Shown here: positions 50,531-62,220 of the stretch, piece by piece | How the letters are laid out: the number at the start of each line of letters is the position of its first letter | Numbering within the stretch: position 1 is the stretch's first letter | Assembly: GCF_036884655.1 (NCBI RefSeq) | Contig: NC_088357.1 | Location: forward strand, 44,355,501-44,419,500 | Source of the DNA: Musa acuminata AAA Group | Lineage: Eukaryota; Streptophyta; Magnoliopsida; Zingiberales; Musaceae | DNA: 64,000 nucleotides | Direction: 5' to 3' | Notes under the pieces: model-generated | Databases searched by the model: none | Told to the model about the DNA's origin: nothing | The model's input: only the letters and a program-made list of their open reading frames with translations | Position numbers and translations under genes: made by a program

Positions 50531-52263
50531 TGTATTGTTTTCATCAGAATAGATAAAAGACTTAACATACAAGTGCAAGAGTGATTGACAATGGTGACTT
50601 ATAACTCAAACCATACTTCTATTGTAATACTGCATAAAGAGATTAATAGCACTATAGAGCCAACAATTGAGGTTTGAATGAATTATAGAATAAGATAATA
50701 TTATCATAGCCATAATTTGTGATCAGGATTTGCTATTTGGATGGGGTTCATTTGTTATTTGAATATTTTCTAGTGGATAACTAAGAGAGATATCAACGTA
50801 GCCTAATAAATTAAATTCAAAGAGAAGATTAATGAATTATACTTGCTAAGATGTATAATTGTCATCTTTCCATAGCTTAGAATGAGATTAGAGTTTCTGC
50901 ATATAAGTCCTGTAAGTTAAGATAAACTATTGTTTTATGATGAAACTATAATTAAAGCGTTAGATATGAAGGAGGAAGATATGTTAAGAAGATATCATGA
51001 ACTAATAGAGAAATCCATAACCAATTGATAATCTGATTTGGAAGCATAGATGATGGAGATCTAATCTATTAAAGAAGATCAAATCTAGGAAGGTGTACAA
51101 GGGAGGATCTGCTTTGATAGAAGAGATCATATACCAAAAGTGCATAAGGATCTAATATCAGATGTGTAGAAGAGGGCGATCTCTTCGTTTATCTTCTAAG
51201 TCCTCTCAATCGTGAGTATTGATGGCACAATCGAGAGGATGATAAAAGGTAGTGGACTATTATTGAGAGATCGACCATGGATCCGAGGCGCTAGTAAGTC
51301 TGATGATTAATGAGAAAGGGACGAGAATGTCAATAAAGATGCTATATAGTAGGCACCAGTGTAGGAGCAGAGAGAACATTCATCAAGCAAAATTAAATAG
51401 CAACAAAGGGTCACTAAAGAAACAAGTCGATCGCCAGAGAAGGTTAATTACAAGATCAGTAGAGAAGAGTCATGTATCTTCATCACAACATAGCAATAGA
51501 GTTGTAAAGCTACAAATTATGTATTCAAATTTATGATTGATCCTGGATTGATTAACGATTAAAACATATAAAGAATAAAAAAATTGATATTTTATAATTA
51601 TTTTTATCATAATCTGCCATCGATAGATGCAGCAGCCGGTGAGGTCCCACTAACATCAAAACATAATGCAGCTATAGAACTCTGATACGCCCTAAATTGA
51701 ACTATGACTAATTCCAAAACAATATCATATCTTATTATTTTAAAGCTATATATTTAAAAATAAAATAAAAAATATTATAGAATACAGTAATGCCTACCTC
51801 TGAAACTCGAGAAACCGTAACAAGTAAAGGACAGCAGCTAACAAAGAGAACAGCTGAAGAGAAGTCCAAGGCATTCTCATATTGATGGCTCCGTAGGGAA
51901 TAAAAGTTCATACAAATAGACAAAAGAATTTCCACTTCCTGTCTCTGACCAGTCTCTTACTTTTTCTTTTCCACCACCATCAACATCACCATCACCACCT
52001 TCACATCTAGAAGCCTATCTGCTAGACTTTTTTTTTTTTTTTATGCAATTGGTTTTGTTTTCCTTTTTTTCTTATACTTGGAGAAAAAGAAAAGGAACAA
52101 TAATACCAATTCCTGTCCTATAAGACAACAAAAAGAACTCACCTTCTCCTTCTTTCAAATCCTGCCCAAAACACCTATGAAATATTTAACTTCGTTATAT
52201 TTAACTTGAGATGAAGCAAGCTAATATTTCACTTAATAATTATTTGAAACTGTATTTAGAATG
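50531..52263. other. Intergenic DNA, probably old retrotransposon remains
   Basis: No gene recognised. It lies next to the copia gag relic and probably belongs to the same decayed insertion up to about 51600, which is inference from position. A long T run and A-rich tracts lie near 52030-52100. Confidence 0.3.
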
Positions 52264-52618
52264 ATCAATTATAAATAATTTCTCGTAATTAGTTACAGTA
52301 TTTCGATCCTTATATTTTTAAAATTTATATTGAGATATGTACAGTTACTAAAATGAAATATTTAACTTCATTTTTTCTCATGCCGTCGAGTTTATTAACA
52401 AAAATATCATATTTGTTAAGAGTAATAAATCAAAGTAAGATAAAGTCAACATGTACGGAGTGGTAAGCCCTATAATATTTCTGTCAACAAAATAGGAGAA
52501 ATTAGATTAAATATTTTTCTTTCATAAATATAGGGATCCAGTATAACTTTTAAAAATATAAGAATCAAAATACTAAAAATAACTAATTATAAGAGATAAT
52601 TTATAATTAATTCTGAAG
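52264..52618. mobile_element. Short (~355 bp) member of the foldback/TIR family
   Basis: The left end (tcaattataaataatttctcgtaattag) and right end are inverted copies over about 60 bases. Both match the terminal design of the 12412-13628 element: outer 'ctaatta' arm, then 'ttagttac', then 'cgatccttatatttttaaa'. Nothing in it is coding. It is followed by a (GATA)n microsatellite near 52699-52720. Confidence 0.6.
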
Positions 52619-53198
52619 TTAAGGAGCATCAACAGCTTCACTATTCTGCTTAATAGCATGATAAGAGGGAGAAAAAGTATTAAAAAATAATTTCTATATA
52701 GATAGATAGATAGATAGATAAATAGGAATATCAACTTCATCTAATAATAATTTCTATCATGTTATTGTTACAATATTTTCCTTTTAATACATGTGATGTT
52801 ATAAGAGGATATTTATCTTTTTCATAAATATCTTCTAAAATAGTTCATGTTTGTATATGGTGTTTATTGTTTAGAAAATCCTTCACAAGGAAATTATTCA
52901 AGTTCTTTTTTTTCTTTTTTTAACTCAAATTACAAGGTTATTTGCTAATATTTTTTTTAAAAAAATATTAAATCAAAATATTTTCTATCTATAAAACTGT
53001 AATTCATTTGTCCATCATGTAATTTATTATATTATGATTAATATATATTAAATTTGATACCGATTCAATATAAAAGCTTGAGGTTTTTAAGTTATGAGTG
53101 AAATCCAATATATATATATAGTAAGATCATAACATTAATGATTCAAATATCTTAAAGAAAATTTCAAGATAAGATTGAAACAAACATCAAAATATGCT

Positions 53199-53415
53199 CC
53201 CTATGCTTATGAAATGTTTACACCATTATTACGTTTTGAAATATTTCATATACCATTGATGTGTTTCGAAATATTCTATTTATCATTCATATGCTTCGAA
53301 ATATTTCATATGTCATTGATAAGCTTCGAAAAGTTTCATTTTTGTTATTGATATGCTTCGAAATATTTCATTTGTTATTGATATACTTTGAAATGTTTCA
53401 TACACTCATTGATAT
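53199..53415 (+). repeat. About seven tandem copies of a ~30-bp unit
   Basis: The core ttcgaaatatttcat..cattgatatgc recurs with starts near 53205, 53235, 53265, 53295, 53325, 53358 and 53388, so the period is 30 bases with one of 33. Copies differ by a few bases each. It lies about 500 bases upstream of the PP2C promoter. Confidence 0.85.
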
Positions 53416-53899
53416 AATTAATTCATAGTGAGGGAAAGAAAATTTATCCATTAGATAATTTTTGATGAAACATTTTTCAACAAAATAAAAGACTGGAGTT
53501 GGTAAGATAAGCCAACTTAAAGCCCAAAAGAGCCGAGAGATGTATCCCTGCTTGTATCTAAGCAGCTTGTAAGCTGATCCAGTGGAAGCCATGTGAACCT
53601 CCAAACCATTCAAGCCATGACATTGGTTGACTATGGGACCAAACTATCCATCAATAACTGATTTCTCCCAATTCCATTCAAGGATTAAGTGTGCAATTAT
53701 GAAGCATCATTGCCCACACAAAAGTAGACTCTACTTATGAGGAGAGCATAAGTTGAAGTCAAAGCTTGAATCATTTGTGCTCCACTCAACAAACTTACTA
53801 AACACAGTTATCTCTCATGTATGTGTCTCACAGTCAACTAATGCTAACTCTCAAGTGGTATTGCCTTTCCCACTTCTTTCCTTCACTCCTCCTTTGGCT

Positions 53900-53909
53900 T
53901 ATTTATATA
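53900..53909 (+). promoter_or_regulatory. TATA box of the PP2C gene
   Basis: TATTTATATA lies about 120 bases upstream of the ATG at 54025, at a suitable distance for a leader of roughly 90 bases. Confidence 0.5.
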
Positions 53910-54024
53910 CGGAAGGAAAGAGAGAGGAAGACGGTATTCCCCCTTTTCCCATTGCCGCTGATTCTTCTTTCTCGCCTCTTCATTCCTCCGGACCTTCGAC
54001 GACAGATGCAGCTTTGGGCTCCGA

Positions 54025-57000
54025 ATGGGGAACTGCCTGACCGCAATTGCCGCCGCCGCAGCTGCCACCCCAGCGAGGACTCTCCCTCGTACTCGTAGTA
54101 GTAGAAGAGAAAGCAGTCAGGCGAGAAGGATCGACGATGGAGGAGCAGGAAGGAGGAGAGATGCGGTGATGCGGGAGGATGCGTTGCATGTGTTGCCCGG
54201 CCGGATCTTCTCGAACGAGGGCAGGAGCAGCGTCGCCTCCATCTACACGCAACAGGGCTGCAAGGGCATCAACCAGGACGCCATGATCCTGTGGGAGGTA
54301 AGCCAAAGCAAAATTCGAATCGCATCTTGTTATCACCGATCAATAACGCTTCCGCCCATCGTTATCTCATCACGGGTTTGGTTGGTTTGGGCTTGATTTA
54401 TGTGTATGTCTTCGATCCAGGACTTCGGTGGTCAAGGCGTCGTCCTCTGCGGTGTGTTCGACGGCCACGGCCCCCACGGCCACTTGGTGGCCCGCAAGGT
54501 CCGGGACGCCCTCCCCCTCAAGCTCCTCTCTCTTCTCCCCTTTCCTGGCGGTGGCCGCAGCCTTATGGACCGGTCCTGTTTCTGTTTCGGGAGGAGAGAC
54601 GGCGTCCCGGTACTAGATCCCGCCTCCTCCGTGGAGGAGCCATCCCTGTCTGTTTGGAGGGAGGCCTTCGTGAGGTCGTCCAAGGCCATGGACAAGGAGC
54701 TCCGTTCCCATCCGTCACTCGATTGTTTCTGCAGTGGCAGCACCGCCGTGATCTTGCTCAAGCTGGTCTGCTCTTCGTCCACCGATCTATTGTCATCCAT
54801 TATCTCACGCCGCACACAATCTTATTTTCTTTCTTCTGATCCCTCACACTGTGTTCTGTTTCTGCTCACAAGCTCAGGGTTTTAATCTTTTCATTGCAAA
54901 CATCGGTGATTCCCGCGCTGTCTTGGGGTGCACCGACGACAATAATACTTCCATGCTTCCAGTGCAGTTGACGGTCGATCTAAAGCCTGATCTTCCAAGT
55001 ATGCAGTCATTCTAGCGTCCAACTTGTTTAATTTTAGGGTCAATGCTGTATAAACTGTTGACTGGATTTGCTGCAGAAGAAGCTGAACGAATCAAGAGGT
55101 GTAGGGGGAGGGTATTTGCTCTGCAGGATGAGCCAGAGGTGTCAAGGGTGTGGCTGCCTTACGATGATGCTCCTGGGCTGGCGATGGCTAGAGCTTTTGG
55201 TGACTTCTGTTTGAAGGATTATGGGGTAATCTCTGTGCCGGAATTCTTCCATTGGAACCTGACAGAGAAGGACCAGTTTGTCGTACTTGCATCTGATGGT
55301 GTAAGTGGTCTATAACTTCCAGCTGCTAAAAATTACTGGGCCTTGCAATTCATAATTATCTTGTTACACTCTTTGTAAATTACCATGTTTTTGACAATGC
55401 ACAATGGTTGTCAGGCCATCTTAGGTGATATGTGAGCAAACAGTATCCAACCGAATAAGTTGGAACTTAAATTTGTCAATTTCCAATAAGTATATTCAGT
55501 ATTTGAAGCCATGAATTGTATATATTAACTGTTCTTTTTTTTTAATATACTGGTTTCGCAACAACCCAATGCTAAACCAGAATTATTCCTTTTATTTGTA
55601 TATCATCCCTAAATTCAACTTTTAAACAGACTCAAAAACTTCCTGATAACTTAATGAATATATCAAAAATTTCTTTTGATATTATCCCTCATAGTTGCTG
55701 CTCAGCCAAAGAACAATGCTAAAATAAATGTTTAGTTCCTTTATTTTCATGATTCACTGTAACTTTTGTGCTTAAGAACAGTAGACTTTTTTATTGTCAA
55801 GTTTAATTTGTTTCTGTTGGTCACTGAGTTGTCTATGAATGATATAACTATCATATTGGAAACACTGTGGTGCTATGAAACCTGGCATTAATAATGATGG
55901 TCTTAAGAACTAGCATATCTAATTGTGATTGTATTCTAGCCCTGACAGTTGATTCAGCATAGGACTTATGCTAAAAATATGTGGCTTTTGCTTCACCAAT
56001 GTTTCCTTTTTCATTGCTAGTGTGACAACAAAGAAACTCAATAAATGAGTATATGGATTGGGTTGCCTATCTCTGTGGCTACATAAATTGTTTTGTACCT
56101 GGATTTTTGGTTTAAATAAATTTGGAACTTCACAAAACAATAGTGCCAACTCCAGAAAATACAACAAGCCCAAGAACTTTACTTTTTTACTAATATCCAT
56201 AGAAGCCAGCATCACTATGCAATAAAATAGTATCCTTCTTTGTTGTTAGTTTTCAGATTTTGATTTTGCCCCATAGTGAATGTTTGATTTAATTTTGTGA
56301 ATAGTTCATGATTCTACTTCTCATGAAATTCCATTTGATAATTCTAAGTTACATAGAGATTAATTCTTCATGTTGCATAGAATTATGAGTTGATGCCAAA
56401 ACATCCAGAAGGAACTAGGTTAATGCATCCCTCACTCTGGATACAAGTAGGAAATGGCCTAGATGATCAATAGCCTCTGTTACAATGATTTAAAAAGCGC
56501 TAGGCGCCAAAAGGCGTCAAGGTCCAAAAACGCCCAAGGCGCTAGGCGCTCGCTCGAGCAAAGCGAGGCGCTAAAATATAAAAATATATAATATAATTAA
56601 TAAATATAATTATTTAAAATTTTAAATAAAAATATGCTATTAAATTAAGAAAATCTATTAACAGTATTAAAAATTAATCATTTCAAATAAACTTTAATAT
56701 TAACAGTATACTGTATACTGAGCCTGCTGACTGAGAAACGAGGAAGCAGCGGCGAGTGGCAACAGCGACAGTGGCAGTGGCGAGCGGCGAGTAACGGTAG
56801 CGGCAGCGAAAAAGGGAGCGGGAGCGACAAGCAGCGGGAGGCGCGAGTGGCGACAGCAACAGCGTTTGCAAGTAGCGGCAGCGGGAGCAGGAGCGGCGAG
56901 CAGCGGGAGGCACGAGCGGCGACAGAGGCAGCGTTTGCGAGCAACGACAGTGACGAGCAGCGAGATTGGGATCGAGATCGGGATCGGGATCGGGATTGAG

Positions 57001-59688
57001 AGTGGCAGCGGCAGCGGGTTAGGGTTGGGTAAGGGTTATATCGGTTTAGTTGGTTCAATTGAACCAACTAACCAACCGAACCAGGACCGAACCAGACCTA
57101 AAATCCTAGTTCGGTCGCCTTGGTTTACCCAGGCGCTCGCCCGAAGCACCCAGCGCCTGGGCTCGGGCAAGCGCCCAGGCGACGCCTATTTGAAGCGCGC
57201 CGCCTGGGAGATTAGTGAGGCGCTTGGGCCTCGCCTCGCCTCGCCCGAGCGCCTAGGCGAGCGCCTTTTTCAATCATTGCTCTGTTATTGGTTAAGAATT
57301 TGCATGTTACTTGTATATGTTTAGAGCAACACCTATGCCTTCATGAAACAACACTGAGATATTCTAAACATTTGCATGATATGGTTGGAAAATTTTGAAA
57401 TAATGTACTGTATGATTTCAGTTGGGTACTAATTGGCTTCATTCAGAGATCAATATTTTAAATGCTAACATGGTTTCTGATAGTTTTACTAAGACGGAAG
57501 GGAAAGCCTTCATTCTTAAGATTTTAAGACAAAATAGGTGTCCGTCATTGAGAGACAGTCTAAAAGAAACTCCAGGCATGTTTCAGACACTCACAGTTGG
57601 GTTCTTTCTGGACAGTTTTAAAATGTCTTAAAAGGTATTGATCTTGTAAAAGTACTTAATATACTACTGTTCTCACCCTAGGTAACATTAGTATTGCAAC
57701 ATAACTTATTCCAACATAATAACAAAGCTTAGATAACATCTTTCTTTATGGTTGCTTCAATCATGGCAGCAAGAAAAGTGATTCTCTGCCCAGTGCCCAC
57801 TGCATTTGTTGGCGCTGAACCATCCAAGTTTCTTGCATAGTATCTGGTATTTCATGGAACAGTATAGATTGTTGGTTGCCACCATTTTTTTTAACCCAAC
57901 CATTTCAAAGAGTGCCATATAATTGAAAATAATAATATCGATCTATTTTCTAGCTAAATTTAAAGGATAATTGCATACAAAGAGATTAGGAGGCATTATA
58001 TGTAAATTTGTGAGACATGATGCACTTAATGGTACTTTTATCCAAGGTTTGACTTATCAGTCCGAGCAGGTGTGCCAGATGGCCAATGGCGTGGCACATG
58101 ATGCTTCGTACCAGTGTACCAACATACGTTACATTGGTGCGAACCGGTGTTTTGACTAGGAAGAAAATTGAAGAGGAAGGTTCGGTGGAGGAACAAACAA
58201 GGAAAAAGGAGAAAGGAAGAAAGAAAAAGAAGAAAGAAAAGGAGGAGGAAAAGTGCAATGATACCTGGGAAGCAGTGACGGCAACGGCTGCGTCGAAGGG
58301 AAGCAGTAGTATCACAGCGGCGAAGAGGCAACATGGTTACAGCATCGCAGCGGCGAATCGGCAAAGAGGCAACGTCACTGCAGCATATCGCAGCAGCAAA
58401 GAGGCAGTGTTGCGGCTTCGTACGCTAGAAGAGCCCTAATCTGCCTTTTTTTAACGCTGAAATGGACTAGGGCCCACCACTTTTTGATTTTTTATTATTT
58501 TTAATTCGGATGGCCCGAAATAGGATGGTCCGTGTATTGGTTGATGCTCGGACCGGTACATCCCACCCAAATCGTACCATTTTGGGCAGTACAGCAATCC
58601 CTGCTTCTATCTATTCTTTTGGCTTTAGGTTTTTTGACGCCGAAGTTTGACTAATTTATTGACATTTGTCATAGTCTTTGTGGTGTTACTTGTATTTGAT
58701 GCATTTGGTTGGGTTCTTGTGGCAGCTTGCTCATTTAAAAAGATGCCATTTTTTTGCAGAGCTAATATTAACTAAAAACAAACTTATCGTGTGAGACCTA
58801 AGAAAAAATTTAGTAGAAAAAAGAATATGGAAGTTGCTTAGTTTTGTAGAGGCTTTAAATGGTAACTTCGTTCTTCCTCAGAATTTGCTCACTACTAATT
58901 GTTAACATGCTTCTTCAAGTATAAAAATTCTGTACTTATTAAGTAGTGTTCCAGCATTTTCATTACATCGCATCTATGCAAGTCACAAGTAAGAACGGAC
59001 ATAGAGACGTGGCTGAATTCTGCTAGAGCAATGATACTGACAAATTTTAGCTGATCAGACACCTGATGTCACAGAGATAATTGAGTAATTGTGTAACCAT
59101 TTTTTGTAACTTTATTGCACTGACTGCATCCACATTTTAACTGATATTTCGGGTATTGAATCTGTATAATAAGACACATCTGATTGCAGTATTGTTGAGC
59201 AGTTTTGCTATTGAATCCTGCAGGTCTGGGACGTACTCACAAACAAAGATGTTGTCGACATCATCTCTTCATCTCCAACCCGATCATTGGCCGCAAAGGT
59301 TCTAGTTGAAACTGCTGCTCGTGAATGGAAACTCAAATACCCTACATCAAGGATGGATGACTGTGCTGTGGTTTGCTTGTATTTGGACGGACAGACGAAT
59401 ACTGTGTCCGAGTCCCTCGTGAACTGTTCATCTTCTTTTGTTTACAGCTATGAAGATTCCAAAATTGAATCAGATGAAGCACAAAATCATGAACCCACAT
59501 TAGATCGGAATTTCACAGTAAGACCAACAGGAAACACCAGGATATCAGTTGCTCTGGAGGAACATGGAACAGATTGTGCTACCGAGGATGGGAGCTGGTC
59601 AGGCCTGGAAGGAGTGACACGAGTTAACTCAATTGTTCAACTTCCAAGATTTTCCGATGAGAAGATGCACGGTGATGCATGTTTATGA
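54025..59688 (+). CDS. Protein phosphatase 2C, clade E (PP2C33-like)
   Basis: Five exons join in frame to 475 aa: 54025-54297, 54421-54765, 54878-54998, 55077-55300 and 59224-59688. The start MGNCLT is a typical N-myristoylation and palmitoylation signal, as in Arabidopsis PP2C33 (MGSCLS), so membrane attachment is likely. Motifs in order: RIFSNEGRSSVASIYTQQG, NQDAMILWE, GVFDGHGPHGH (metal-binding Asp), CFCSGSTAV, ANIGDSRAVLG, KRCRGRVFALQDEPEVSRVW, GLAMARAFGDFCLKDYG, VVLASDGVWDVL and SRMDDCAVVCLYL. The tail ends LEGVTRVNSIVQLPRF, matching the family C-terminus. It is a Mg/Mn-dependent Ser/Thr phosphatase with all metal-binding motifs intact. Intron 4 is 3.9 kb and carries two hAT-type insertions. 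Confidence 0.95.
56483..57279. mobile_element. 797-bp hAT-type element in PP2C intron 4 (second family)
   Basis: An exact 8-bp duplication, CTCTGTTA, flanks it at 56475-56482 and 57280-57287. The ends are CAATGATTTAAAAAGCGC and, reversed, CAATGATTGAAAAAGGCGC. The subterminal arms are dense in 'aggcgc/gcgcct' palindromes. The interior is AT-rich, then rich in 'gcggcag' and 'gggatc' repeats. No transposase is present. Its ends differ from those of the CARGG-type elements, so it is a separate family. Confidence 0.85.
58043..58603. mobile_element. 561-bp hAT-type element in PP2C intron 4
   Basis: Flanked by CTTTTATC (58035-58042) and CTTCTATC (58604-58611), an 8-bp duplication with one mismatch. 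The ends are CAAGGTTTGACTTATC and, reversed, CAGGGATTGCTGTACTG. The interior has a purine-rich run (58160-58260) and GCA/GCG-rich DNA. The reversed right end shares 'AGGATTGCTG'-like sequence with the dead full-length hAT at 31226-36114. Confidence 0.75.
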
Positions 59689-60600
59689 TCCTTTTTCGGG
59701 AATTATAGTTCATTTTGATTCATCTGATTCAAGGCGCAATTCTTACCTCCGAAGGACCTGTAAAAATTCCGCCATATGTTAGCTTTTTAAAGGCTTGTTT
59801 TTTTGTCTTCTGTCCAACTTTTGTTGGAATGTACGGGAATGTAAGACGATGATACATATCCTGATGTTCCTTCCTTTTTCTTAGCAAGAGGTCAGTCGTA
59901 TGTCTGTGAGATGTATGTGAGATATGTAAGTAGTTCTTGAGAGATTGCCTACTGTTTTGGACAATTAGTGGTCTTCGATTAGTGTCGGTAAGAATATGAT
60001 AGATCTGCTGAGGTTCCTTTTCTTTGCTGTGGCGAGAGGGAGAGGTCAGCCGTTTGTTTGTGAGAAATGCCAGTAGTTATTGGAGTACTGTCTACTGTTT
60101 TGAACAATTAGCGGTCTTCAGTGCCGCTGGATGTTACTATAGTGTAGTAGTTTTCATTGTTGCCATCGAAGAAAATGTTGTTCTCATAGTTACCGAATTG
60201 TCGCCATGTCTATCGTCGACCAGTATAGTATATGCATACTGAATGCTTTCAGAAGAAAACAAAGGAAACAAGACGTCAGGTAACACTTTCTTTCGTAATG
60301 GTATCATGTAATGATTCTAATGATATGCATTGTTAATGATAATTTTGATTCTGGGTGGATGTCACTGTCCCAATTGGACCCTTCAAAGTCGCTACAGCCT
60401 TTTTTCGACGGAGGAAGGGAGAGACGCAGACAGCGAAGAATAGTCGTCATCCTCCACAGTGAAACTGGTCATACATCGCATGTGGCCTATTCCACAGTCA
60501 AAGCTTTCAGACTGCGCCCGTCCTAAAGCAGCAGCGTTGAAGCGGCAATCGTCAAAAGAGTTGAATCTGAACGGAAACAGCGGGATGGCTTCTGTACTGC
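59689..60600. other. 3' flank of the PP2C gene
   Basis: No gene seen. A repeated phrase occurs: 'gagaggtcagccgtttgtttgtgagaaatg' near 60040 resembles 'agaggtcagtcgtatgtctgtgagatg' near 59885, followed in both by 'gtagt..tgag/tact' and 'tactgttttg.acaattag'. This is an imperfect ~160-base direct duplication. Confidence 0.45.
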
Positions 60601-60614
60601 GCAACTCCAACTGA

Positions 60615-61040
60615 TATATAAACGCCACCGGAGATGGGAGGTCGCAGAATTCGATAGGAAATCATCAATCACAGGATGCAGCTCGGCCACTCGGATGAGC
60701 ACCGTCGCGGTGCCAGCGGAGCAGGGCAGGCGAGAGGAGGAGGAGGAGGAGTACCGGGCGGCGCTCCGTCCAGGCCGCCCAGACGGCCATGCAACCAGCT
60801 GGCACAGTCTCCCGGTGCGAGGCGGCGGCCGGGCCGGCAGTCCTGTGTATCGGACACAGCGGTCAGGGTTCCTTGTTACCGGCGGTCGGGGAACCGGGAG
60901 GTGCTCCGGCGGGCGCTCTACCCTCCGACGCATCGGAGAAACCCGGCGCTGTGCCTGAGGAGGTGGACCTTCCGCCCCTCGCCGAGCCCGCTCTCGAAGA
61001 TGTCGTTGGAGTAGTCCATGATTGCGGCTTCTGTACCTAA
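60615..61040 (+). other. GC-rich segment with a TATA motif, unidentified
   Basis: TATATAA at 60615-60621 is followed by strongly GC-rich sequence with overlapping open frames starting at 60676, 60695 and 60789. It resembles a short intronless plant gene in layout. I recognise no family in any single frame. Mixing frames gives a faint resemblance to an auxin-responsive SAUR protein (PVY..., then GxREVLRRAL), which would imply frameshifts and a pseudogene. I would not rely on that. Confidence 0.25.
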
Positions 61041-61164
61041 AGCTATTCGTTTATTGATCACAGTGTTGTTGACGATGATGTGAAGAACAACTCTTCCTCT
61101 CTCCAGTCACAACAGTGTTCCTGTACATTTGTATGTATCGCTTCCGATTGTTCCAAACGAACTG

Positions 61165-61245
61165 TTTAGATCTTTGAACGATGGTATTTTATTCCTTGTC
61201 ATATATATATATATATATATATATACCATCGTTCAAAGATCTAAA
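61165..61245. repeat. Perfect 23-bp inverted repeat around a TA run
   Basis: The arm tttagatctttgaacgatgg (61165 onward, 23 bases to 61187) returns as an exact reverse complement at 61223-61245. The 35-base spacer is mostly (TA)n. It can form a strong hairpin or cruciform. Confidence 0.9.
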
Positions 61246-61248
61246 TAT

Positions 61249-62220
61249 TCCTTTCGAATAATTATAATGCGCATGTCATAATTAGGGGAAGAATAAAAAA
61301 AAAATCATTAATTATTATTTATGCATAATTCTAAATGAGTTTTTTAATAGAGTATCGATACTATGAGATTGAGACTCGATGAGTCAAAAAAACAGATGCT
61401 AATGTGTCAATTGGATGTGTCTAATAGCTAAATAGCTAAATGGGAATATTTTCTCGAACAATTATAATGTGCATGTCATAATTAGGAAAAAAATTAAAAA
61501 AAAGAATCATTAATTATCATTTATGTATAATTCTAAATGAGTTTTTTAATAGAGTATCGATACTATGAGATTGGGACTCGATGTGTGGAGTTAAAAAAAA
61601 GATGCTAATATGTCAATTGGATGTGTCTAATAGCTAAATGGGAATATTTTCTCGAACAATTATAATACGTGTGTCATAATTAGGGGAAGAATAAAAAAAA
61701 TCATTAATTATCATTTATGTACAATTCTAAATGAGTTTTTAAATAGAGTATCGATACTATGAGATTGGGACTCGATGTGTGGAGTAAAAAAAAAAATGGT
61801 GCTAATGTGTCAATTGGATGTGTCTAATAGCTAAATGGGAATATTTTCTCGAACAATTATAATACGCATATCATAATTAGGGGAAAACTTAAAAAAAAAA
61901 AAGAATCATTAATTATCATTTATGTATAATTCTAAATGAGTTTTTTAATAGAGTATCGATACTATGAGATTGGGACTCGATGTGTGGAGTTAAAAAAAGA
62001 TGCTAATATATCAATTGGATGTGTCTAATAGCTAAATGGGAATATTTTCTCGAACAATTATAATGCGTATATCATAATTAGGGGAAGAATAAAAAAAAAT
62101 CATTAATTATCATTTATGCACAATTCTAAATGAGTTTTTTTAATAGAGTATCGATACTATGAGATTGGGACTAATGTGTCAATTGGATATGTCTAATAGC
62201 TAAATGGGAATATTTTCTCA
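61249..62220 (+). repeat. Five tandem copies of a ~200-bp unit
   Basis: The marker agtatcgatactatgagatt starts at 61351, 61553, 61747, 61952 and 62147, so spacings are 202, 194, 205 and 195. Each unit runs from 'atattttctcgaacaattataat' through 'cataattagg', an A run, 'tcattaattat', the marker and 'gctaatgtgtcaattggatg'. Length differences come mostly from the A runs. The marker contains the palindrome agtatcgatact. The last copy is partly deleted. Confidence 0.9.

Noticed and set aside
60523..60933. 136-codon minus-strand open frame across the GC-rich segment
   Set aside because: GC-rich DNA leaves long open frames by chance. The TATA motif favours the plus strand, and no family match was seen.
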